Source of the DNA: Malurus cyaneus samueli
Lineage: Eukaryota > Chordata > Aves > Passeriformes > Maluridae
Assembly (NCBI GenBank): GCA_009741485.1
Contig: VKON01000115.1
Span: 1-64,000 of the forward strand
Length of the DNA: 64,000 bases
Reading direction: 5' to 3'
Within the stretch, counting starts at the first letter, position 1. The number at the start of each line of letters is the position of its first letter. A program made the position numbers and the translations under genes. Positions 55,001 through 62,764 of this stretch are shown one piece after another. The notes under the pieces were generated by a model. It made no database searches. It was not told the origin of the DNA and saw only the letters and a program-made list of their open reading frames with translations.

Positions 55001-58000
55001 TGATCAGTTTGGGGTGTGTAGGTTTTGGGGGTTAATTGTTGCTTTTAGGGTTGGTAGGGTTTGGTGGTTGTAGTTTGAGTGCTTTAGGGTTTGTAGGTGT
55101 TGGGGATTGTAATTGGATTGGGTTTGGGTTTGTGGGGTTTGGGGTTTTTAGTTTGGTTTTGGGGGTTGTGGTTTGATTGGGTTTGCAGGTTTTGTATTTG
55201 GGAGCAGCCTGGGACAGTGGGATGGGGTGGCTCTGGATGGGATTTGATGCCCCTTTCCATCCCAAATCTTTGTGGGGTTGTGCCACAGCAAAGGGGATCA
55301 GCCAGGAGCTGTTTCCCAGGAATAATGAGTGGCACAAAACCCCAGAACCAGGCAGTGCCAGGCTGGATTTGGGTTTGAGCAGCCTGGACAGTGGGAGGGG
55401 GGGGTGGGATTTGATGCCCCTTTCATCCAAATCTTTGTGGGGTTGTTCCACAGCAAATGGGATCAGCCTGGAGCTGTTTCCCAGGAATAATGAGTGGCAC
55501 AAAACCCCACAAAACCCCAGAGCCTGGCAGTGCCAGCAGCAGCCAAATTTAGCATCGGGGCCAGCTCTGGGTAACCTTCTTTGGGGCTTATGGGGTTATG
55601 TAACCGCCCCATTGGCAGCAGCCACCCAAACAAACCCAAGTGTGAAAGGCACATTGACAATTGTCCCATTGGTGGCACCTCGAATTACCCCAAACCCACA
55701 GAGTTCCAGGGTGTACCAGCTCCTCAGAAAATAGGTCAGGAGCAGGAACAGCAGCTCAGATCATGGCACGGGGTCAACGGCCCTTTGACAGAACAAGGGG
55801 GATTTTAACAGAGGAAACTAAAACAGAAAAGCAAATTTAGCACTTTAAAATCTCCATTTTTAATATAGAATTATGGGTTACATATATGTAAGAATATATA
55901 ATTATATGTACATATATGTAAGAATATAGATTATATATATGTATATATATATAATTATATGTTACATATATGTAAGATTATATATTATATATATGTGTAT
56001 ATATATAAATTATATGTTACATAAGTAAGAATATAATATATATATGTATATATATAATTATATGTTACATATATGTAAGAATATATAATTATATATATGT
56101 ATATATATTACATATATGTAAGAATATATAATTATAGATTTGTATATATATATAATTATATCTTACATATATGTAAGACTATATAATTATATATATATAC
56201 ATATTATATATGTATATATATTCTAAAAAAAAATACATAATATATATAATTTTTATATATATATATATATTATATATACAATATACACATTCATTTCCCA
56301 CATTTAAATTTAAAGCCTGAAGAAGCAAAATTGAAATTGCCCCCTCTCTCTCCTCCTCAGCTTCTTTAGATGAATGTTTTCTGATAAAATTCATTTGCCT
56401 GATGAAGCCCTGGTGATTTTGCTGTTTGGAAATTCAAGATCAATCTGTACATAGCTACATGTGGATTTTAACAATTAAATTTGTTTAATTGAAAGCCTGA
56501 GGGAAACCTGACAGAATTCCCCCTCAAACCCTCCCATTCCCCCCTCTCCTCCAGGGAATTGGAACAACTTTAATCTCCTTTCCACCCCAATCCATTCTGT
56601 CATTTTAGGAATTCTTTCTCAGCATCTTTTAGTTTTTTTACCCCCAATCCTGTTTTGCTGCAGCACAAATGATCATTTTCCCTGCTCCCTGTCCCAGCTC
56701 AGAACATTTATCTTTTTATTCTTTATTCTTTATTCATTTATCCCTTCCAGGAACTGGGGAAGGAGCAGAACAATCAATCCCTGCTCCAGGATTGCTTCCA
56801 GAACATTTCAGGGGAAGAAAAACTGGCAAAACCTTTTTTTATTTTTGAAAAATAAAATTTTAAATTTTTTTTTAAGTGCATTACACGAGATGATCTTTAA
56901 AAATATATTTAGTTGAGTCCTGGAAGAAGCCTGAGGGACACAGAAATCCCAAATTTCCTTCGACAAAAGCCACGATAATTCCTCCTAACAGTATCCCATT
57001 ATTGCTGTAGCTGCTAATTCTGCTGATTTTTGCTTTCAGCTGCCCAATAAAAACATCCAGGATCCCTAAAAATGAAATTATTATAAAACCCAGGGTGTGT
57101 GCCCTGGTAAATGTGGGAACAGGCTGAAAGGGGAATGTCCAAGGACATCAGAAAATAAATCAGGTGCCCAGAGAAGCTGTGGATCCCTGGGAATGCCTGA
57201 AAAGCACAAACATTCTGAAATTCCAGCTCTGAAAAGCCCAGCCCAGGGCTCAATTAATGCCTATTTAAAAAATTTGGCAACAGCTCAGAAAAATCAATTC
57301 AAAGGAAATTTTAGCTGGAGTGAGATTGTGGGGCTCCCTGGCACCTCACCCTCAAAACTCCTTCACCTTCTCTGAAATCCACAGTCTTGACACATGAAAA
57401 GATTTTAATCAGAGAGAATTTACTGGAAATAAAAACATCATGATCAAACCATTTCATTGTCCATATTTGAACCATTTTTAACTTTGCATTCTCCTGAGAA
57501 AAAAGTCCCAGCTGGCTGAAAACACCACATTTCCCCCAAATGGCTCACTTAATGCCTGTATCTAAAAAATTTGGCAACAGCTCAGAAGAATAAAATTCAA
57601 ATGAAGTGTTTTAGCTGGAGTTGAGATTGTGGGGCTCCCTGGCACCTCACCCTCCAAAATCTCCTTCCACCTTCTCTGAAATCCACACATCTCAGAAGAT
57701 TTTAATCAGAGAGAATTTACTGGAAATAAAAAAATCATGATCCAACCATTTCATTGTCCTTATTTGAACCATTTTTAACTTTGCATTCTCCTGAGAAAAA
57801 AAAGTCCCAGCTGGCTGAAAACACCACATTTGCCCCCAAAATGGGCTCACTTAATGCCTGTATTTAAAAAATTTGGCAACAGCTCAGAAGAATCAATTCA
57901 AAGGAATTGTTTTAGCTGGAGTTGAGATTGTGGGGCTCCCTGGCACCTCACCCTCAAAAACCAACCCAGCCCCTTCCACCTTCTCTGAAATCCACAGTCT

Positions 58001-61000
58001 TGACACATGAAAAGATTTTAATCAGAGAGAATTTACTGGAAATAAAAAAATCATGATCCAACCATTTCATTGCCCTTATTTGAACCATTTTTTTCTCAGG
58101 AGACCCCGAATGCTGCAAAGTCCCAGCTGGCTGAAAACACCACATTTCCCCCAAAATGTGTTCAATTAATGCCTGTATTTAAAAAATTTGCCAACAGCTC
58201 AGAAGAATAAAATTCAAAGGAATTGTTTTAGCTGGAGTGAGATTGTGGGGCTCCCTGGCACCTCACCCTCCAAAATCTCCTTCCACCTTCTCTGAAATCC
58301 ACAGTCTGACACATCTCAGAAGATTTTAATCAGAGAGAATTTACTGGAAATAAAAATCATGATCAACATTTCATGTCTTATTGAACCATTTTTACTTTGC
58401 ATTGGTCTCCTGAGAAAAAAAAAAAAAAAAAAGTCCAGCTGGCTGAAACACCACATTTCCCCCCTGATTTCAAACTCAGACAGCATGGGAAGCCTTTCCA
58501 GGTTCACTGGGATTTCAGGGTGTCCTGGGAATGTTTTCCTGCTTTTGGGAATTCTGACAGATGAAAAACCAGAGCTGATTTCAGAGCCAGGGGCTGCAGG
58601 GTCACCTGGGATGAGGAGATGCTTCCCTGCCAAGAGGCTGAAAAAGTGAGAAAATCAAAGATTTTTTCTGATTTTTTTTTGTTTTTCTTGTGAAAAGCAG
58701 TGAGTTTTTCTCACCTTGGAAATGGGAAAGATCCAGAGTCAGCCTCCCACTCTGGACATTAAAATAAAACATTTTTCATCTCCCCAGAAAAAAAACCAGA
58801 GCACTTCCCTCAGAAACCTGCACAAATATCATCCCCACAAACAGGATTACTCTGCCCGACCTTATTTCCAAACAGCACACTTTAATTTGCAAAAAAAAAA
58901 AAAAAAAAAAAAAATGCTTGGAAAAGATTGAATTATTTTGCAGAAGGACAATTTGATTTGTTCCTTTTTTTTCACCAAAAATCCTCCAGGGAATAAATCC
59001 CCCATCTGCCCCGAGGCGTTGCTGTAGCAATAAAGCCCCGGGGGCATTAAAGGCTTTGTTGGATGTGCCTTTTCCAGGGGTCACACTTTTGATTTTCTTT
59101 TCTTTTCTTCTTTTCTATAATTTTAAGAGCATATAAATACATGATTTTTTTTTTTTTTGCTGACCGTTTTCACTTCATCTGTTTTTTTTTAAAAAAAGGC
59201 TTTTTTAAAAAGCTTTTGACTTTTTCAAGCTATTATACAAAATCCAAAATTCTTTTTAAATGATTTTTTTAAGATTATTATAAAAATGAAACTTCTTGAA
59301 TCACTGAAGGAGCACAAGGAAAGGAAAGACACACATCAGGGAATTTTTTTAGCAGAAAACACCCCAAAAAAACCACACAGCCTCTTGTGCTGGCTCATCT
59401 TAAGTCATGACAAATCTCTCTCAGTGAAATTCTAATTCATCACAAATTTCCAGATTATTTTGCTATTTATGGTAAAATAATGATTTGCCTGATTTTACAT
59501 TTTATCCTCCTGTAAGAGAATCACCGACAGAGCTGCGGTTTGAGGTTCACTCTGTCAGGTATTTAAGGAAAGAGCTCTGACCTGTTATTGCTGGTAAATC
59601 CCTCTGTTAATTCAGCACCACAAATGAACGTCAGCCAGATCAGCTGGGGGCATTTAACCCTGGAATTATTTATAGCAGGAGCCAGGAAAAGCATCCAGCA
59701 GAGCCCTGGAATGCTTGGAAAAGACCCCAAAATCCACCCAGAGCCACTCAAAGGGATCCAGGGGTGCAATTCCATCCCAGCCCCTCCCCACCCTCCCAAA
59801 TTCCCAAATCCCAAAATTCTGATGATTTTGCTTTTCCTTTTCCCCTTTCTGCACCCTCTGTGCATCCCCTGCACCCCTTATCCCACATGTTTGTAATTCC
59901 TGTCCTGATATTCCAGCTCAGTTCAGGAGTTCTGCTGGGCACAGACCAAACTCCTGAGCAAGGGCTCAGTGTGCCCTGGCTATCTTAAACCCGAGCTCAG
60001 CCTTGGTGAAGCCTCTGTCCAGAACATCTTGTGTAAACTGAGCTCTGCCTCATCAGGATTCATTAGAATAGGGGACATCCTGCATTTGGGAAGTTTCTAT
60101 TGGGGAATCCTGGATAGATTTGCTAATTCCTGAAATCCATAAAACTTTGTATCTTATTGGGGAATCCTGGATAGATTTGCTAATTCTGAAATCCATAAAA
60201 CTTGTATCTTATTGGGGAATCCTGGATAGATTTGCTAATTCCTGAAATCCATAAAACTTGTATCTTATTGGGGAATCCTGGATAGATTTGCTAATTCCTG
60301 AAATCTATAAACTTGTACCCGTGCTGTACACTGTGTGCATTCTGCCATCAATTTGTGCACCTGGGATCCCAAATACTGAGATAAAACCCTTTTTAACCTC
60401 TAAATTTTCCTGTGTCATTATTAAAAACTGCTCTTTCAAGGCACCAATCCCACCCCAATCCCCCATTTCCCAGTGTGACCCCATTCCCTGTGTCCTGTCC
60501 CTCCATCCCTTGGCCCCAGTCCCTCTCCAGCTCTCCTGGAGCCCCTTCAGGCCCCAAAAGGAGCTCTGAGCTCTCCCTGGATCTTTCCCATTTCCAGAGG
60601 AACATTTTGGTGAGCTCCAGCCTGCCCTGGGAAGGTTCAGTGCCTCTCAGGGAAGGTGAGGATATTGCAGGGAACATTAAAAACTCTCAGCTGAGAGCTG
60701 GGTGTCAGAGCTGACAGATCAGATCAGATCAGATCAGATGAAATCAGATCAGATCAGGACAGGCTGCACCTTCCCTTTCTCAGGAACAGTTTCGGTGCAG
60801 TTTTGGTGTCCTTGGACCTGGGCCAGTTGGTTCAGGGTAAGAAAAAACCCAAGAACCTGTGAGGTTTGAAAACTTTTGGGTTCTGGGGCCTCTGGTGCTC
60901 CTGGGGTCACTTTGGGCACACCAGGGACATCCAGGGAGGAGAAATCTTCTAAAATTCTGCATCTCCACCTCTGCCAGGTGAGGACACCCTGGACAAAGCT

Positions 61001-62103
61001 GGAACTCACCCAAGGGAGCTCAGGCTGGAGCAGAGGAGGCTCAGGGGCAGTTCCTCCCTTGGAACCATTTCTGTGCCCCCTGATTTCCTTCCCCTCTGTG
61101 TCCTTGACTCCAGTTGGGCTCAGGGGATCTCAGAAGGGTCAGGAATGTTTGTGGGGTGATGCAGAAATGGGTCTGAACTGGGCCAGGCTGCTCACAGCCC
61201 CCTCTCCCAGCAAGGAGCACAAAGTCTCCATTCTCCTCCTCCATCGCTCCTGGCGTTATTGAGGAAACTCTGGCAGCTTAGCAACAGCTGCTGGTGACCT
61301 AAAAAACCTCCACGTGCTGCAAGGCAACATTTGGGGAGCTCAGCTGGAGGGAAAAGCAGCGTGGTGAGGCAGTGAATCCTCATCCACCTCTACTCCCATT
61401 TCCCTGTGCCTTCCACAAGGATTTCTGCCAAAAAACCAAATTCCAGTCTCCCACATGGCTCCCATCCGTGTTTGTCTGGCTTAGCTCCTCTTATCCCTTA
61501 ATTCTTAGGAACAATTCTCTTTTCAGTTGAAAGGAAACAACCCAAAAAGCCTGAAAATATAAACCCCTTCACACCAGCAATGTGTCCCTGCAGATTCTCT
61601 GGGATGGGTTTGATGGACACACAGGATACAGAAATATTCCCAACTCCTGGAACAGCTCTGACATCCCTCTGCTGGCTTTGCTCCTTGCCAGAGGTAGTTC
61701 CTGATATCATTTTGTCACAAATTGATACTGGGATCCATAAAAACCAGACTCATTTAAAGGTGGGGTTTTCCCCTGTGTAGGAAAACATTTTTTTTTTTAA
61801 CCGTTTCTGTGGAAAACATTAGGAATCACAGAATACCAGAGGGAGCCATTGTGAAATGAGATTAAATACATACAATTCCTGTCCTAATTTGAATTTTTAT
61901 TCCTATTTAACCACTCTTAACTGTTCAGAGGCAGCAAAGGCAGCTCTTACCTGCTGGTGCCTCATCAGCTCCATCATTTCCATGGCAGCAATGAAGAGGT
62001 GGCAGCGCTCTGAATGCTCCACCAGGGATGTGGGAAGGGGCTGATTCTGCCAAATGCTCCACTCAGACAGGGACAGCTCCCGAGCTGCCAAATGCTCAGC
62101 CTT
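40272..62103 (-). CDS. FANCM: FANCM 3' part (gene-level entry), truncated by the right window edge
   Basis: FANCM is the DNA translocase that anchors the Fanconi anaemia core complex, recruits the BLM-TOP3A-RMI complex and remodels stalled forks. Exons seen on minus, 5' to 3': 61,951-62,103; 50,910-52,668; 50,128-50,207; 49,960-50,028; 49,392-49,520; 45,824-45,974; 44,951-45,057; about 44,130-44,515; possibly 43,932-43,974; 42,686-42,964; 42,064-42,355; 40,337-40,466. Phases agree at all junctions except around the doubtful 43-nt exon. Present parts: start of the FANCF-binding region, MM2, acidic linker, ERCC4-like fold, helix-hairpin-helix pair. The N-terminal DEAH helicase lies beyond 64,000. 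AATAAA (minus) is at 40,272-40,277, 60 bp past the stop. Confidence 0.95.
40337..40466 (-). CDS. FANCM: FANCM last exon, second helix-hairpin-helix
   Basis: Encodes SVEALAEGARLSRPQAEELH then RFLRHHFDPDLLPQPPPAK and stops at 40,337-40,339. It completes the (HhH)2 module. The tail is shorter and more proline-rich than in mammals. Confidence 0.93.
40480..41245 (-). repeat. ~45-50-bp minisatellite in the last FANCM intron
   Basis: Units like GGAGCCCTGGATACACCACC plus GGGATGGGGAAGCACTG, about 15 copies. It leaves all frames open on both strands, which produces long spurious reading frames. Confidence 0.93.
41420..42035 (+). repeat. ~41-bp minisatellite in the last FANCM intron
   Basis: Units of AAAGGGGCAGGAAGGAATTC plus CCTGAGCAGTTATCCCATCAG, about 15 copies, running up to 30 bp from the exon at 42,064. 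Confidence 0.93.
42064..42355 (-). CDS. FANCM: FANCM ERCC4-like domain end and first helix-hairpin-helix
   Basis: Encodes ILFSSCQEETAALLKELALL and later YLSIPNLSHAAALHLCHSF, the end of the ERCC4 fold followed by the first HhH motif. CCTCAG acceptor and GTAAAG donor, phase continuous both ways. It mediates DNA binding with FAAP24. Confidence 0.94.
42500..42650 (-). mobile_element. CR1-type LINE fragment
   Basis: CACAGAATCCCAGAAGGTTT start; FANCM intron. Confidence 0.78.
42686..42964 (-). CDS. FANCM: FANCM ERCC4-like (pseudo-nuclease) domain exon
   Basis: Encodes TPSLCVLADNRELCSGSG then VISCLRAAHGLRVQLCSLGT and GDYMVSARLAVDRLLQSE. This is the XPF/ERCC4 fold of FANCM that pairs with FAAP24. 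GDY is kept, but the active-site ERK triad is replaced by DRL, so it should be catalytically dead like other FANCM orthologues (inference). The acceptor CACCCAG is assigned from frame. Confidence 0.93.
42955..43200 (+). repeat. G-rich minisatellite (GGGCTGCTCTGTGGGGTGAG)
   Basis: Irregular units of about 55 bp mixing GGGATGGG and GGGCACAGGGATGGGGGC, directly upstream of the ERCC4-like exon, so it contains or abuts its polypyrimidine tract on the minus strand. Confidence 0.8.
43720..43830 (+). mobile_element. CR1-type LINE fragment
   Basis: Ends AAGGTCCCTTCCCACCCAAA; FANCM intron. Confidence 0.75.
43932..43974 (-). CDS. FANCM: Possible short FANCM exon
   Basis: A 43-nt stretch between CCCCAG and GTGAGT encodes RLWLQDSDLEAPAE. 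Its phase does not fit the next exon by one base, so either a base is missing from the assembly or this is not an exon. Confidence 0.4.
44030..44125 (+). repeat. Short G-rich array (GGGGACATTGGGG type)
   Basis: About six 13-18-bp units with long G runs, next to the uncertain 3' end of a FANCM exon. Confidence 0.8.
44130..44515 (-). CDS. FANCM: FANCM exon (IPEQDPAYAEDSFCVGDEEE)
   Basis: Begins IPEQDPAYAEDSFCVGDEEE, a signature FANCM stretch, and includes SRIIVPSDSSDEEA. Upstream splice and phase are certain (CTCCAG). The downstream end is not: no clear GT donor is seen before a G-rich array at 44,040-44,125, so the low coordinate is approximate. Confidence 0.88.
44630..44900 (-). mobile_element. 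CR1-type LINE fragment
   Basis: Same family and extent as 39,455-39,785. Confidence 0.78.
44951..45057 (-). CDS. FANCM: FANCM exon (MRGVYLSSVRSPALG)
   Basis: Encodes MRGVYLSSVRSPALGTRYRM then VHRDFNPAVIFSQ, matching the conserved Y-x-K/S-S-x-R-S-P ... I-F-S-Q segment. TTCAG acceptor and GTGGGT donor. Confidence 0.92.
45280..45475 (+). mobile_element. CR1-type LINE fragment
   Basis: Ends TGAGGTCCCTTCCACCCAAA, head-to-head with the next fragment. Confidence 0.76.
45485..45700 (-). mobile_element. CR1-type LINE fragment
   Basis: CACAGAATCCCAGAATATCC start; opposite orientation to the fragment ending at 45,475. Confidence 0.8.
45824..45974 (-). CDS. FANCM: FANCM exon (FLDEEAELSQQDAEGISSDE)
   Basis: Encodes QFLDEEAELSQQDAEGISSD then SSLAQFLNDDGEVTQALD, one of the best conserved acidic blocks of vertebrate FANCM. 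TTGCAG acceptor and GTGAGT donor. Confidence 0.93.
46900..47845 (+). repeat. ~31-bp minisatellite in a FANCM intron
   Basis: About 30 highly similar units of CTGGAATTCTCTCCTGGGAA plus TGATCCCAACTC, including several deletion variants. Each unit carries an EcoRI-type GAATTC. Open frames across it are artefacts of a repeat lacking stops. Confidence 0.96.
48000..48295 (+). repeat. ~16-bp repeat ATGGATTCATATGAAA
   Basis: About 17 units alternating ATTGGATTCATATGAAA and ATGGATTCACATGAAA, with short AAAAAATGGATTCTC variants. Confidence 0.93.
48665..49260 (+). repeat. Composite repeat: (TTA)n/(TAA)n tracts alternating with a ~75-bp GC-rich unit
   Basis: The segment CTGAGCTCCCAGGGCTGCCT ... CCCCAGCC occurs four times, each separated by a long TTA- or TAA-type microsatellite. 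The whole block repeats at about 150-170 bp. Confidence 0.93.
49392..49520 (-). CDS. FANCM: FANCM exon (SDTSSEDSDDFQRSRSS)
   Basis: 43 codons, Ser/Asp-rich then a basic KPR-type repeat; CTCCAG acceptor and GTGAGT donor. Phase 0 on both sides. Confidence 0.87.
49795..49900 (+). mobile_element. CR1-type LINE fragment
   Basis: Ends CAGCTTCCACCCAACCCATT; FANCM intron. Confidence 0.72.
49960..50028 (-). CDS. FANCM: FANCM exon (DESDLESPARLCRKRRRP)
   Basis: A 23-codon exon with a basic RKRRRP cluster that could be a nuclear localisation signal. CCACAG acceptor and GTGAGA donor. Confidence 0.85.
50128..50207 (-). CDS. FANCM: FANCM exon (SSDSEEEIVFQRKNR)
   Basis: Encodes GPSSDSEEEIVFQRKNRIKK then NVLKSPD; the E-E-I-x-x-R-K ... 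N-V-L-x-S-P-x pattern is conserved in vertebrate FANCM. CTGCAG acceptor and GTGAGT donor. Confidence 0.9.
50910..52668 (-). CDS. FANCM: FANCM large central exon with MM1 start and MM2 motif
   Basis: A single 1,759-nt exon that begins GECSYGQELQPHLCLEDVT, the continuation of the conserved MM1 neighbourhood, and ends AAG at a GTGGGG donor. The middle is acidic, Ser/Pro-rich and poorly conserved, with degron-like DSGYETSP. At 51,364-51,411 it encodes YDCSQELFSITFDLGF, the MM2 motif whose phenylalanines dock on RMI1-RMI2 to recruit the BLM dissolvasome. Seven 9-bp repeats precede it. The exon is intact, with no stop or frameshift. Confidence 0.95.
51412..51474 (+). repeat. 9-bp x 7 coding repeat beside MM2
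   Basis: Units GGGATCACT/GGGATCATT/GGGATCATC run in register, giving a minus-strand (Asp-Pro-Asn/Ser)n stretch immediately N-terminal to the MM2 motif. The frame is preserved by the 9-bp period. Confidence 0.95.
52715..52975 (+). repeat. ~19-bp repeat AGGGACAGCCACAAAAAC
   Basis: Roughly twelve units in the FANCM intron immediately upstream of the large exon. Confidence 0.92.
53770..55200. repeat. ~1.4-kb palindromic minisatellite in a FANCM intron
   Basis: The left arm (53,770-54,690) is C/A-rich: CCAAAACCTACAAACCCC plus AAACTGATCAAACT units. The right arm (54,720-55,200) is its reverse complement, TTTGGGGTTTGTAGGTTTTG and so on. Outer unique bits (for example the GCAATAATTAACCCCC region at 54,200 and its mirror at 55,030) also pair, so it is a true inverted repeat and not just two arrays. 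The centre is near 54,690-54,720. Confidence 0.93.
55240..55540 (+). repeat. ~170-bp tandem duplication
   Basis: Two copies of a unit containing GGGATCAGCCAGGAGCTGTT and AATAATGAGTGGCACAAAAC. Confidence 0.9.
55860..56290 (+). repeat. AT-rich microsatellite/minisatellite (TATATATGTAAGAATATA)
   Basis: Mostly ATATAT with a loose ~45-bp higher-order period marked by TTACATATATGTAAGA, itself a palindrome. Confidence 0.93.
56300..57250. other. FANCM intron, unique, nothing recognised
   Basis: Non-repetitive intron DNA with no exon-like peptide. Confidence 0.6.
57250..58455 (+). repeat. ~300-bp x 4 tandem repeat
   Basis: Four copies start near TTAATGCCTRTATTTAAAAA, continue through GTGGGGCTCCCTGGCACCTC and ATCATGATCAAACCATTTCA, and end in CAGCTGGCTGAAAACACCAC. 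Copies differ by small indels. No coding potential; unrelated to CR1. Confidence 0.93.
58460..59815. other. FANCM intron, A/T-rich, nothing recognised
   Basis: Contains a 24-nt A run near 58,891 and T-rich tracts. A small GC-rich patch at 59,005-59,050 stands out but codes for nothing seen. Confidence 0.55.
59820..60443 (-). mobile_element. LTR-like dispersed repeat, copy 2
   Basis: Minus-strand relative of the 3,565-4,192 element, with the same TGCC...ATCA ends and one more internal unit (60,090-60,310). The two copies define the element boundaries. Confidence 0.55.
60450..60610 (-). mobile_element. CR1-type LINE fragment
   Basis: CCCAGTGTGACCCCATTCCC to GAGCTCTGAGCTCTCCCTGG, beside the LTR-like copy. 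Confidence 0.7.
60713..60756 (+). repeat. (GATCA)n microsatellite
   Basis: About eight GATCA units with one AAATC interruption. Confidence 0.9.
61951..62103 (-). CDS. FANCM: FANCM exon upstream of the large exon (LSEWSIWQNQPLPT)
   Basis: Encodes LSLSEWSIWQNQPLPTSLVE then HSERCHLFIAAMEMMELMRH, a strongly conserved segment just N-terminal to the FANCF-binding MM1 region. CTGCAG acceptor, GTAAGA donor, 51 codons in phase 0. It joins a 9.3-kb intron. It is the most 5' FANCM exon visible here. Confidence 0.93.
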
Positions 62104-62394
62104 CTGCAGGAAAAACAGGGGTGGGAATGGGGATTTTCATCAGGAAATGGTTCAGCAAAACTCCTCTGTCACAGGCAATAAACACTGCAAACAGGGAAGG
62201 GTTTCAACTTTAGCACAGAGGTTTAAGTCTGGTCTAAAACAAAAATATCAGGAGCAAGCTGGGCTTGGGGAGGGTGCCCTTTAATCCCAAACCATCCTGG
62301 GATTCTGGGAATACAGCATCCTGCATGGAATTCTTAAAAACATGAGCAGAACTTAATGGATACTGAGACTTCTTAATATATTTTTCATCTACAG

Positions 62395-62510
62395 ATCTAA
62401 CTTTCAGAATTAAACTCAAAGACCCATTTCAAACTTTCAGAATTAAACTCAAAGACCCATTTCAAAAGACCCAGAATTAAACTCAAAGAACCATTTCAAA
62501 CACCAAATTG
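62395..62510 (+). repeat. ~35-bp x 3 repeat (CAGAATTAAACTCAAAGACC)
   Basis: Three consecutive copies just upstream (in FANCM sense) of the 62,103 exon. Confidence 0.9.
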
Positions 62511-62764
62511 CTGAATTCTTAACTTCTCAATTTCAAAAGCCACAAGCAAATAACCCAGAGGCTTTTTTGGGAATTCCTGTCCCAGCAGAGGGATCAGCCT
62601 GGATCTCTCAATCCTATAAAGTTCCAGGGGCTGTGTCTGCACAGGGTGAGATCAAACCCTGAAAATCCAGGGTCCTGCTCACGTCCTGCTCAAAAAAAAC
62701 TGGAAAAATGAACCAACAATGAAGTTTTTAAAGGCCCTCATTAAAAAATCCCAGATCAACACTG

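Noticed and set aside
55860..56290. Possible replication origin or matrix-attachment site in AT-rich array
   Set aside because: AT content alone is not evidence; it is a microsatellite.
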